DNA of 38,039 nt from Alphaproteobacteria bacterium (GTDB lineage Bacteria; Pseudomonadota; Alphaproteobacteria; ATCC43930; CGMCC-115725), in NCBI GenBank assembly GCA_019240125.1, contig JAFAYW010000264.1, positions 1 to 38,039 on the forward strand, read 5' to 3'. Under the pieces are notes generated by a model, which made no database searches, had not been told where the DNA came from, and saw only the letters and a program-made list of their open reading frames with translations. Made by a program: the position numbers and the translations under genes. Shown here in pieces: positions 31,056 through 38,039 of this stretch (the first letter of the stretch is position 1; every line of letters begins with the position of its first letter).

Positions 31056-31424
31056 ATGCCACGCCGCTCGAATGCCGACAGGCTCGATCTCCTCCGCCGC
31101 AAGCGCGACCAGCTCGATGCCCAGTTGCGGGCGCTTGAAGCGCGCAAAAAGCACGCCGAACGCAAGGCCGATACCCGGCGCAAGGTCATCGCCGGCGCGC
31201 TCGCACTCGAACATCTTACGGCCAACCGCGACAGCGAGTTCGGCCGCATCCTGTTCCGCCTCCTCGACGAATATGTCGTGCGGCCGCACGACCGCGCCCT
31301 GTTCGATTTTCTTGCCTCGCCGGAACTCGTGGAGCCCGAACAGGCGGACGCGGCTCATCCGGGCGCGCAGTTTACGCGCGCCGGGCGCGAGGCCGGGTCT
31401 ACGGCTTCATCTCACCCGCCCTGA
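31056..31424 (+). CDS. TraD-like mobilisation protein (conjugal transfer, Ti type)
   Basis: A 122-residue protein with a coiled-coil, Arg/Lys-rich N-terminus (RLDLLRRKRDQLDAQLRALE, then ARKKHAERKADTRRKVIAGA) and the short globular ALEHLTANRDSEFGRILFRL, then LDEYVVRPHDRALFDFL. This is the layout of small TraD/MobC-type accessory proteins that assist the relaxase at oriT. The ATG at 31056 is preferred, with GGA upstream; GTG at 31038 is the alternative. It is divergent from traA across oriT, matching the traA-oriT-traCD arrangement of Ti-like plasmids. It is not related to the TraD coupling protein of F. Confidence 0.72.
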   Translation: MPRRSNADRLDLLRRKRDQLDAQLRALEARKKHAERKADTRRKVIAGALALEHLTANRDSEFGRILFRLLDEYVVRPHDRALFDFLASPELVEPEQADAAHPGAQFTRAGREAGSTASSHPP

Positions 31425-31747
31425 CGAACGGCTGGTCCCTTATCCGCATTTCCTTCCACCGATTCCCAACGCTTGCGCCGCCGCGGCCGATCAGGGGCTC
31501 TGCCCCCGAACCCCCGGGATATTTGAACAAGGGTATCGGGCCTATTAAAGTCCGAGTCACGGTACAGGCTGGGAAGCCGATGACCGTCAAGGGTATGGCG
31601 GCCGGTGGGGCGACTCGCCGGTCGCAACTTGCCATCGGTTTTATCCCGTCCCGATATTCTCGCCGTCGTCAGTCTCTTGCCGCAAGCTCCCGTTCGACCG
31701 CGGCACGTAATGGCGGCAGATCGACCTGCAGCTCATTGATGCGTGAG
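31425..31747. other. Gap without a recognised gene
   Basis: About 320 bases. GGGGCTCTGCCCC around 31494 is a palindromic GC element common in alphaproteobacterial intergenic DNA. Open frames on both strands have the proline/arginine composition of GC-rich shadows and no ribosome sites. Nothing else is seen. Confidence 0.4.
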
Positions 31748-31777
31748 AAAAACCCCGCCGGCACATGACCGGCGGGG
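31748..31777 (-). terminator. Rho-independent terminator of the 31789-31995 gene
   Basis: CCCCGCCGG (31753-31761) and CCGGCGGGG (31769-31777) form a perfect nine-base stem with a seven-base loop. On the minus strand it is followed by five Ts (31752-31748). It begins 12 bases after the stop of the small minus-strand gene: a textbook terminator. Confidence 0.88.
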
Positions 31778-31788
31778 CTGGCCGCGGG

Positions 31789-31995
31789 CTATGAGGTCAC
31801 TTCTGCCTCGTCCTCCTTCGGCTGCGTGCAGACGATGCGTCCGGTGATGCTGATCTGATCGTCGATGACGACGTCAAACCCGCCGCCGCCTTTCGGGTGA
31901 GGCCAGACCGCTCCGACGCGGCGCCAGAAGGCTTTCTTGTTGCTTCCCGGCTTCGGCGGGATGACGACGTAGGCGATGTGGGTCGGGTTGCTCAT
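31789..31995 (-). CDS. Conserved small plasmid protein
   Basis: A 68-residue soluble protein: MSNPTHIAYVVIPPKPGSNK, then KAFWRRVGAVWPHPKGGGGFDVVIDDQISITGRIVCTQPKEDEAEVTS. The IAYVV...FWxRVGAxxPHxxGxGFxVVxD...GRIV pattern is a recurrent small-protein family on alphaproteobacterial plasmids and islands, with no proven function. The ATG at 31995 has AGGAG eight bases upstream. A strong terminator follows, and a perfect nine-base hairpin (32017-32039) sits in its leader. Together these make it a monocistronic, probably regulated gene. The longer in-frame extension upstream is not supported. Confidence 0.8.
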   Translation of the reverse strand: MSNPTHIAYVVIPPKPGSNKKAFWRRVGAVWPHPKGGGGFDVVIDDQISITGRIVCTQPKEDEAEVTS

Positions 31996-32016
31996 GTGCT
32001 TTCTCCTTCGGTTGAT

Positions 32017-32039
32017 GAAGCCACCGGGATGGTGGCTTC
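32017..32039 (-). promoter_or_regulatory. Leader hairpin before the small plasmid gene
   Basis: GAAGCCACC (32017-32025) and GGTGGCTTC (32031-32039) are perfect inverted arms with a five-base loop, ending about 22 bases before the ATG, just ahead of the ribosome site AAGGAG. It could be an operator or an mRNA structure that modulates translation. GAAGCCACC occurs again at 32153. Confidence 0.5.
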
Positions 32040-32834
32040 GATGGCGACCCTCCAAAACTGTTCGCGTCGCAGTCAAAAGTTGCGCTAGCGCAAGCGTCGC
32101 AGGAATTTTGCCTGTTCTTTTTTGCCCTTCAAAAAAGCAGCAAAATTCCGAGAAGCCACCTTTGGACTGCATGAGACGGGAACGGTTTTTATTGGTCGCT
32201 TGTTGATCGAAGCCACGGTCCGGCTTGAGCGAAGGATTAGCAATACTGTGGCCGGCCAGTAATCGCCAGATCGTAATCGGTCCGGGAACCAATGCTGTCC
32301 GTCGATCGCCGCGTGAGCGTCGCACGAGGTGACCATGGTCATCGGCTGTGCCGGCGACTTGCACCAGCGACGGCTCTCGTAAAAGCGCTTGCCGCCCCCC
32401 GACAGGACTGTCCGCGAGGAGGCTGCGGATGCCGATGGTCTCGCCGCTTTGTGCGTCCGCAGCAGGACGTCCGCACAGCAGCTGACCGAGCCCCCTCCCC
32501 TGCCCAACCCCGATTCCATTCGCAACTCGGCCAAGCACCGCAATTGGGATCGGACCGGGCATGTGCGGCGCACCCGTCCTGGCGCCTCGCTTACCGAGAT
32601 CGCGCCAGTGATGAGCGTGTAGTACCGATCATCGGTCCCTGCCCGATCAGGACGTAGCTACGCGACCGGGTCGTTGATCCGGTTCGCAAAGGCCCAGCGC
32701 CGCAGCCAAAATTATCGAAGCCCGGTTTTGCCGCAGGCCAAAGCAATAAAATCGTGTGCGGCGGTGAGCAGCTCCGACCGCCCGACAGCTCACGCCACGA
32801 CCGGGGTACGACCTGATTTGGGCTCGCATGAAAG
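32040..32834. other. About 0.8 kb without a confident gene
   Basis: Several open frames cross this stretch but none has a recognisable domain or ribosome site. The best is a minus-strand frame at 32085-32573, ending ASRNFAAFLKGKKEQAKFLR. An AT-rich patch (32110-32150) carries TTTTTT...AAAAAA arms that could form a hairpin. It may be decayed coding DNA at the junction between backbone and metabolic module. Confidence 0.4.
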
Positions 32835-33704
32835 CTACTCAGGGAGCGGGATGGCTTCCATCTCGCCGGGGACAGGCGCGAAGCGGCCCTGCCGCCAATC
32901 GTCCTTCGCCTGCTCGATGCGTTCGCACGAGCTTGAGACGAAGTTCCACCACAAATGCCTCGGCCCATCCAGCGGGGCGCCCCCCATTACCAGCAGCCGG
33001 CTCGCGCGGTCCGTCGTCAGGATGACGATCGCTCCAGGCTGCAAAACCGCCATTTGGGCCGCTTCGACGCAGGTGCCGTCGACGGCGATCCGGCCCTCCA
33101 CGACATAAAGCGCGCGCTCCTCATGTTCGGCGGATAGTTCGAGACGGGCGCCCGCGTCGAGCACCGCGTCGGCGTAGAACATCTCCGAGAACACGGTCAC
33201 CGGCGCGCGCCGGCCGAACAACGTGCCGACGATCAGACGAATTCGTATCCCCCGATCCTCGATCACGGGCAGTGCTGCGGCGTCGTAATGGGCGAAAGCG
33301 GGGGCGGCTTCCTCATTTGCCTGCGGCAGCGCGACCCAGGTCTGGATGCCAAACAAACTTGCGCCGCCCTTTCTCGATTCCAGCGGCGTCCGCTCGGAAT
33401 GCACGATGCCCGAGCCGGCAGTCATCCAGTTCACCGCACCGGGGCGAATGACCTGCACCGTACCGAGACTATCCTTATGCAGGATCTCGCCGTCGAACAG
33501 ATAAGTGACGGTCGCGAGGCCGATATGAGGATGCGGGCGCACATCGAGGCCCCTGCCCGGCTTGAGGACGGTCGGGCCCATTTGGTCGAAAAAGACGAAG
33601 GACCCTACCGAGCAGCGTTCTCCGGCCGGCAGCACCCGCCGCACCTGAAAATCGTTGCCAAGATCGCGCGTGCGCGGCGTAAGAACGATCTCAATACCTC
33701 CCAT
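32835..33704 (-). CDS. Pirin-family cupin protein
   Basis: A 289-residue protein with the two-cupin pirin fold. The metal-binding N-terminal part RPHPHIGLATVTYLFDGEIL (two close His) is followed by HKDSLGTVQVIRPGAVNWMT, then AGSGIVHSER with a further His and a Glu; the second cupin is weaker. Pirins may be quercetinase-like dioxygenases or redox sensors. The ATG at 33704 is preferred, with GAGGTGA six bases upstream. It lies 132 bases after the porin stop on the same strand, the last gene of the metabolic module. Confidence 0.92.
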   Translation of the reverse strand: MGGIEIVLTPRTRDLGNDFQVRRVLPAGERCSVGSFVFFDQMGPTVLKPGRGLDVRPHPHIGLATVTYLFDGEILHKDSLGTVQVIRPGAVNWMTAGSGIVHSERTPLESRKGGASLFGIQTWVALPQANEEAAPAFAHYDAAALPVIEDRGIRIRLIVGTLFGRRAPVTVFSEMFYADAVLDAGARLELSAEHEERALYVVEGRIAVDGTCVEAAQMAVLQPGAIVILTTDRASRLLVMGGAPLDGPRHLWWNFVSSSCERIEQAKDDWRQGRFAPVPGEMEAIPLPE

Positions 33705-33836
33705 TGGCTTCACCTCTGCTCGGGCAACGACACGTTCATGCGATCCAAGTGAAGAACCCGGTTCCGGCCATGAGACCCATGCCCGGAGACGCGACCGTCG
33801 GTATCCCGAGTCGGCGAGAGTTTACGTCATCCGCCG

Positions 33837-35243
33837 TCACCACCCGAATTTGAGCTCGACGCCGACATAGTCGCTGTCATGCCCGCCGGCGCGGCGTATA
33901 GCGTCGCCGACCGCAAAATGCACGGCCTCGACCGCGCCCGACAGGTGGCCGTTGAAGGCGTAATCCGCGCGAAGCTGCCCATAGGCGCCCGTCCAGCGCC
34001 CTGGTGTGCCCGCCGTACCGGGGACGGCAATATTCGGTTGGGTGTAAATCGCGTCAGAAACGGTCTCGCGCCACTGCAGGCCCGTCGCAGCCATTACCTT
34101 CAGCTCCGCGATCGGCTCTACGGTCACCGACGGCTTGACATGGATCAGGTTGACATAGCCCGTGTAGCCCGCGAGCGTGAGGTAGTAGCCATTGGGGAAG
34201 AGCGGGTTGAAGGTGCCGTCCTTGTTGCCGTCCGCATGCTGGTTGCCGGAAGCGGCATCCACTTGCAGTCCGAGGCGGGGGCGCCATTCGAACCCGGAAA
34301 AGGTGTAGCCGGTGAGGGTTCCCACCGCCCAGGCGCGCACTGCCTTCGCTCCAACCTCGCCCCCTTGCCCCATAGCCTCGAGGTCCCAGTCAAAGCCGGC
34401 CAAGGCGCCCGCATAGCGCAGGTCAAGGATATCCCGCCGTTCCTCTCCTGCAGCGAAGAGGTAGTGGGCATCATCAAGTTGATAGCGGGAATAATAGGCG
34501 GATAGCGAGCCCGGACCCACCTCCTTTCGTTCGACCCGAAAACCGCCATACTGGAAGCGGCCGTTCGAGTAATCATCGAAGGGCTCCGTATTCCGATATT
34601 GTACCGGCCGGCTCCAGAAGGTGATGACCCGCCAGGGCGAAGCTTCCCAGTCGAGCCATGCCGCGTCAAAAGCTTGGCGCACATTGGGGCCGTCACGAAC
34701 CGAGACGAAGCGCTGCAGATCAAAGCCGATCTCCTGCCGCCCGACGCGGAATTTCAGGTCCCCGCCGGCAAAGGGTGTCGTGTAAGCGACGAAACCCTGC
34801 TCGAGATCCAATTGGTCGGCGTCAACCGGACTCGGCGTGATGTTCCCGAACGCCCGGTCATCTTCGAGCTGCACGAACACCTGCCAGTTCCGGTCGAGGT
34901 GCAGGTCGCTGTCGATTTCGAGCCGCTGGATCACATAGTCCTCGGCCTTGCGGCCGATGCCAAAGGAAGGCGCCGCGTTCGATTCAAAGCGCTCGCGCAG
35001 GTTCAGGCCGAGCGAAAGGTAGCTGCCCGGGACCGCTGTCCACAACGGGATGTATTTCAGGTCGTCGAACGGCTCCGTGCGCAGGGTGGGATCGGCAAGC
35101 ACCGACCAGTCCTCCTGCCACCGGTTAAAGAGGATGGCCGGGCGCGCGGGCGGCGGGTCTGCGTCCGCGACCTGCGCCGAGGCGGGCCGCGGGGACGAGA
35201 GACAGAGCACCGCCACCATGACCGCCGCAGCGCGGGAGCTCAT
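33837..35243 (-). CDS. Alginate-export-type outer-membrane porin
   Basis: A 468-residue protein. An N-terminal signal peptide (AVMVAVLCLSSPRPASAQVA, with cleavage after ASA) precedes a beta-barrel of the alginate_exp/AlgE-like family: RPAILFNRWQEDWSVLADPT, later LRERFESNAAPSFG and the GRQEIGFDLQRFVSVRDGPN signature. The C-terminal VGVELKFGW ends in the aromatic residue typical of outer-membrane proteins. It probably passes a small substrate or product of the neighbouring hydrolases. Its start overlaps the VOC protein stop by four bases (ATGA), so they are coupled. Confidence 0.9.
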   Translation of the reverse strand: MSSRAAAVMVAVLCLSSPRPASAQVADADPPPARPAILFNRWQEDWSVLADPTLRTEPFDDLKYIPLWTAVPGSYLSLGLNLRERFESNAAPSFGIGRKAEDYVIQRLEIDSDLHLDRNWQVFVQLEDDRAFGNITPSPVDADQLDLEQGFVAYTTPFAGGDLKFRVGRQEIGFDLQRFVSVRDGPNVRQAFDAAWLDWEASPWRVITFWSRPVQYRNTEPFDDYSNGRFQYGGFRVERKEVGPGSLSAYYSRYQLDDAHYLFAAGEERRDILDLRYAGALAGFDWDLEAMGQGGEVGAKAVRAWAVGTLTGYTFSGFEWRPRLGLQVDAASGNQHADGNKDGTFNPLFPNGYYLTLAGYTGYVNLIHVKPSVTVEPIAELKVMAATGLQWRETVSDAIYTQPNIAVPGTAGTPGRWTGAYGQLRADYAFNGHLSGAVEAVHFAVGDAIRRAGGHDSDYVGVELKFGW

Positions 35244-36169
35244 CCCGGCGGGGATCCGGCCGCCTTGCCGGGCGCGACCAGCGCATGGATTTCTGCGACA
35301 TAACCGCCGGGAAACTCGACCATCGCCGCCACGCGGCCGCCGGAGGTGTAAGGCTGCACGAGAATGGCCGCTCCGGCTGCGCTCGCCTTCTTCAGCGTAT
35401 CGGCAACATCGGCCACCTCATACCCGGTCGTCTCCCGGCCATAGGGGAACGGCAGATGGCCGTCGCTGACCAGGACGACCATTTTGCCGAAACCGGACTC
35501 AATTCGGATACGCCGGAAGCTCGTGTCGGGACGCCCGATCTCGACGCCGGGCGCGTCGCTGTCATCCGACACGACCTTGCCCCCCGAGAAGGCCAGAAAG
35601 CCGCGCACGTAAGCCGCGACGCGATCGGGCGAGACGTAAATCCGGTTCTCCGGAACGGTCTGGAAGGGCGCATAGGACGGCTTCGTGAAATGCACGTAGA
35701 GCTGCATGTTCACGCCGCCCGGCCACTGGATCACGGCGTCGCGGCCGATCGGGTCGGGGAATGGCGCGACCAGCACATCGGCACCGTCGGCCCGCGCCGC
35801 GTCCACCGCCGCATCCATGTCCGTCACCAGATAGCCCGTCCGCTCCGCGCCGAACGGGTACGGGATCGGCGTCTTGAAGCCGAACAGGGAGACGGTACCC
35901 ACCGGCGTCTGCAACAGTTGCGAGGTCGTGCTGCTCGGCGTCGGGGTCACGGTCGCCACCACCTGCTTGGTGCTTTGTCCACCAAAGGTCGCTAGGAAAC
36001 TCGCGGCGAAACGGTCAACATCGGCGGACGCGACGTAGACATGCGACGTGTCGTACTGGGGCCCGACGGCAAAACCGGGGGAAGCGGGCGCGGTCTGCGC
36101 ATAGACCGGGCCGACCAGGCTCGCGATCAGGATGGCGCTGACCGTCATCGCGCTCCAATTCCGTACCAT
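35240..36169 (-). CDS. Secreted protein with two VOC (glyoxalase-like) domains
   Basis: A 309-residue protein with a signal peptide (SAMTVSAILIASLVGPVYAQ, cleavage near VYA-QT). Two VOC repeats follow: residues about 40-170 (DTSHVYVASADVDRFAASFL, ending PGGVNMQLYVHF) and about 180-300 (ENRIYVSPDRVAAYVRGFLA, ending PGGYVAEIHALV). The paired GYLVTDMDAA / GYEVADVADT elements show the duplication. VOC proteins bind metals and act on small ligands. A periplasmic location next to a porin suggests substrate binding or conversion outside the cytoplasm. The ATG at 36169 has GGAAGG upstream; the long upstream frame overlaps the amidohydrolase and is rejected. It lies 112 bases after the amidohydrolase stop and is coupled to the porin. 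Confidence 0.85.
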   Translation of the reverse strand: MVRNWSAMTVSAILIASLVGPVYAQTAPASPGFAVGPQYDTSHVYVASADVDRFAASFLATFGGQSTKQVVATVTPTPSSTTSQLLQTPVGTVSLFGFKTPIPYPFGAERTGYLVTDMDAAVDAARADGADVLVAPFPDPIGRDAVIQWPGGVNMQLYVHFTKPSYAPFQTVPENRIYVSPDRVAAYVRGFLAFSGGKVVSDDSDAPGVEIGRPDTSFRRIRIESGFGKMVVLVSDGHLPFPYGRETTGYEVADVADTLKKASAAGAAILVQPYTSGGRVAAMVEFPGGYVAEIHALVAPGKAAGSPPG

Positions 36170-36281
36170 CGCAGGCCTTCCGCGAAACGGGCGTAACCTT
36201 TCATGCCAGGGCGCGGACCAAGTCCCTTGTCCTATGAGCATGTTCCGCCAGCGCCGCTCCGATCCGATGACATTGCCCATT

Positions 36282-38039
36282 TCACACCGCCCAACACGAG
36301 CAGCCGAGCGCGCCCCAAAAGGATCTGAGATCGGCGATCGGCAGTTTACTTGACCAGGCTGTGGCGTGGCCGTGGCCATGAACCGAGCAGGCGTGCGCGC
36401 ATCCGCAGGCCGTAGCGAGCCGTTGCTGCGCGGGGGCGGCGGGATCGCCCCACGCCGCATATCCCCCAAAGCGCCGCACCGGCGACCAGTCGGGCATGGC
36501 GGGCGGCGGCCCGGCTTCGTCGAGCGAGGCGAAGTCGCCGGCTGCATAGACCACCTTGCCGCCGACGATGGTCAACACCGCGCTGGCGTCGGCTATCTCA
36601 TCCTCGGCGCAGGCAAAGTAGTCGCGGTCCGGGACGACGAGGTCGGCAAGCTGACCGACTTCGATGCGCCCCTTCTTGCCTTCCTCGTTCGAGAACCAGG
36701 TGACGTTCTCGGTCCACATGCGCAGCGCCGTCTCGCGGTCGAGGCAGTTGCGCCGCGGATAGAGATGCATGCCCCCGACCGTCTTGCCGGTTACGAGCCA
36801 GGCGAGCGAGACCCAGGGGTTGTAGGAGGCGACGCGCGTCGCGTCGGTGCCGGCAGAAATCTTTACGCCGCTGTCCATGATCCGGGCGATGGGCGGCGTC
36901 GCCTCGGCCGCGCCGAGGCCATAGCGCTCGACAAAGTATTCGCCCTGATAGGCCATGCGGTGCTGCACCGCTATGCCGCCGCTGAGCGCGGCGATGCGGT
37001 CGATCGAGTGATCCGAGATCGTCTCGGCATGGTCGAAGAACCAGTTGAGCCCCGCGAGGGGGATGTCCTGGTTGACGCGCTCGAAGACGTCGAGCGCGCG
37101 GCTGATCGTCTCGTCGTAGGTCGCATGCAGGCGCCAGGGCCAGCGGTTCTCGGCGAGGATGCGGATGACGGCCTCGAGCTCGCTCTCCATCTCGGGCGGC
37201 ATGTCCGGGCGCGGCTGGCGGAAATCCTCGAAATCCGCGGCCGAAAAGACCAGCATTTCGCCAGCGCCGTTATGCCGGAAATAGTCGGTGCCCTGCTTGT
37301 ATTTTGAGGTGCGCGTCCAATTGAGGAAGTCGTCCTTCTCGCCTTTCGGCTTCTGCGTGAAAAGGTTGTAGGCGAGGCGAACCGTTAAGAGATCCTCCGC
37401 CGCAAGCTTTTCGATGACGGCGTAATCTTCCGGGTAGTTCTGGAACCCGCCGCCGGCGTCGATGGCGCCGGTCACGCCAAGCCGGTTCAGCTCGCGCATG
37501 AAGTGCCGTGTTGAATTGAGCTGATAATCGAAGGGGAGCTTCGGGCCTTTGGCGAGTGTCGCGTACAGAATGCCCGCATTCGGCTTGGCGAGCAGCAGTC
37601 CCGTTGGATTGCCCGTGGCGTCTCGGATGATCTCGCCGGCCGGGGGATTCGGGGTGTTCTTCGTATATCCAACCGCGCGCAGCGCGGCCGCGTTGAGGAT
37701 CGCGCGATCGTAGAGGTGGAGAATGAATACCGGCGTATCGGGAGCGACCGCGTTGAGTTCGTCGATCGTCGGCAGGCGCTTTTCCGCGAATTGATGCTCG
37801 GTGAAACCGCCGACGACCCGCACCCATTGCGGAGGCGGGGTGATCGCGACCTGCGCTTTCAGCATCGCCATGGCGTCGGCAAGCGACCACACACCGTCCC
37901 ACCGCAGCTCCATGTTGAAGTTGAGCCCGCCGCGGATGATGTGCAGGTGATTGTCGATAAGCCCCGGCAATACGCGCCGGCCGCGCAGATCCACGGTGCG
38001 GGTCCGCGCCCCGGCCAAACGAAGAACCTCGTGATCATG
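36282..38039 (-). CDS. YtcJ-like amidohydrolase, main part (5' end is at 1-261 on the closed circle)
   Basis: The body of a roughly 626-residue Amidohydro_3 enzyme. The region has GLIDNHLHI (HxH), the carboxylated Lys/His region in HATYDETISRALDVFERVNQ, HAETISDHSIDRI, and an essential Asp in KISAGTDATRVASYNPWVSL. Closing the circle joins it in frame to MTEQASEADLVLHRGLFTTL at 261-1. The last 25 or so residues (CGCAHACSVHGHGHA) are unusually rich in Cys and His and could bind a metal. Family members include deacylases and N-substituted formamide deformylase-like enzymes; the substrate is unknown. It belongs to the isochorismatase-XapX-amidohydrolase-VOC-porin-pirin series. Confidence 0.9.
   Translation of the reverse strand, partial: HDHEVLRLAGARTRTVDLRGRRVLPGLIDNHLHIIRGGLNFNMELRWDGVWSLADAMAMLKAQVAITPPPQWVRVVGGFTEHQFAEKRLPTIDELNAVAPDTPVFILHLYDRAILNAAALRAVGYTKNTPNPPAGEIIRDATGNPTGLLLAKPNAGILYATLAKGPKLPFDYQLNSTRHFMRELNRLGVTGAIDAGGGFQNYPEDYAVIEKLAAEDLLTVRLAYNLFTQKPKGEKDDFLNWTRTSKYKQGTDYFRHNGAGEMLVFSAADFEDFRQPRPDMPPEMESELEAVIRILAENRWPWRLHATYDETISRALDVFERVNQDIPLAGLNWFFDHAETISDHSIDRIAALSGGIAVQHRMAYQGEYFVERYGLGAAEATPPIARIMDSGVKISAGTDATRVASYNPWVSLAWLVTGKTVGGMHLYPRRNCLDRETALRMWTENVTWFSNEEGKKGRIEVGQLADLVVPDRDYFACAEDEIADASAVLTIVGGKVVYAAGDFASLDEAGPPPAMPDWSPVRRFGGYAAWGDPAAPAQQRLATACGCAHACSVHGHGHATAWSSKLPIADLRSFWGALGCSCWAV
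37902..38039. repeat. Terminal overlap, copy 2 (circular junction)
   Basis: Identical to bases 1-138. See copy 1. Features that fall in these bases, including part of the amidohydrolase, are counted once on the circle. Confidence 0.93.

Noticed and set aside
31399..31635. Minus-strand frame with FKYPGGSGAEPLIG
   Set aside because: Arises from the GC palindrome GGGGCTCTGCCCC; a common shadow in alphaproteobacterial intergenic DNA.
32085..32573. Minus-strand 162-residue frame ending FAAFLKGKKEQAKFLRRLR
   Set aside because: No recognised domain and no ribosome site; kept only as part of the unassigned gap.
1..38039. CRISPR array, insertion sequence or type IV secretion channel genes
   Set aside because: No spaced direct repeats of CRISPR type, no transposase and no VirB-like proteins were found.

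Overview
The window is very probably one complete circular plasmid. Its first 138 bases are repeated exactly as its last 138 bases (1-138 = 37902-38039), so the molecule closes at 37,901 bp, and one amidohydrolase gene runs across the join. A RepC-type initiator with a small counter-transcribed RNA, a Ti-type TraA relaxase, ArdC, XapX and generally high GC point to an alphaproteobacterial host. The genus cannot be read from the sequence.

Layout on the circle. (1) A metabolic module of about 10 kb spans the join. On the minus strand it reads Dps, a fragment of an alpha/beta hydrolase, isochorismatase-family hydrolase, XapX protein, YtcJ-like amidohydrolase, secreted double-VOC protein, alginate-export-type porin and pirin. 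A large winged-helix/NTPase/TPR regulator (2252-5101) is divergent from it. (2) The replication and partition backbone (5174-12340, minus strand) holds repC with its antisense RNA and a candidate AT-rich origin, a ribbon-helix-helix (RHH) regulator, ParA plus an RHH partner, a large ParB-like protein, a small protein, ArdC and a DUF2958 protein. ATGAATTC repeats are scattered through it. (3) A HigBA-type toxin-antitoxin pair follows (12385-13079). (4) An XRE regulator plus ImmA/IrrE protease pair is divergent, across an operator-like inverted repeat, from a tight four-gene operon (14650-20039): MBL-fold protein, E2-E1-JAB triple fusion, second MBL-fold protein, four-TM membrane protein. This ubiquitin-conjugation-like operon is the most interesting part of the window and looks like a defence or stress system. 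(5) A second XRE-like regulator and a tyrosine recombinase come next, with a loxP-like inverted repeat just before the recombinase gene. An unrecognised 459-residue protein and a small membrane protein follow. (6) The mobilisation region (24346-31424) has a small membrane protein, a VirD4/TraG coupling protein without N-terminal TM helices, an acidic/Gln-rich protein, TraA, an RSF1010-like oriT and a TraD-like protein. No mating-pair-formation genes are present, so the plasmid looks mobilisable rather than self-transmissible. (7) A small conserved gene with a good terminator and about 0.8 kb without a confident gene lead back to the metabolic module.

The genes suggest a stable accessory replicon. 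RepC/ctRNA set copy number, ParA with RHH and/or ParB segregate it, and the recombinase plus adjacent site could resolve multimers. HigBA penalises loss, ArdC protects incoming DNA, and TraA/TraG/TraD/oriT spread it. The cargo is a small hydrolase/porin module and a ubiquitin-like conjugation operon.
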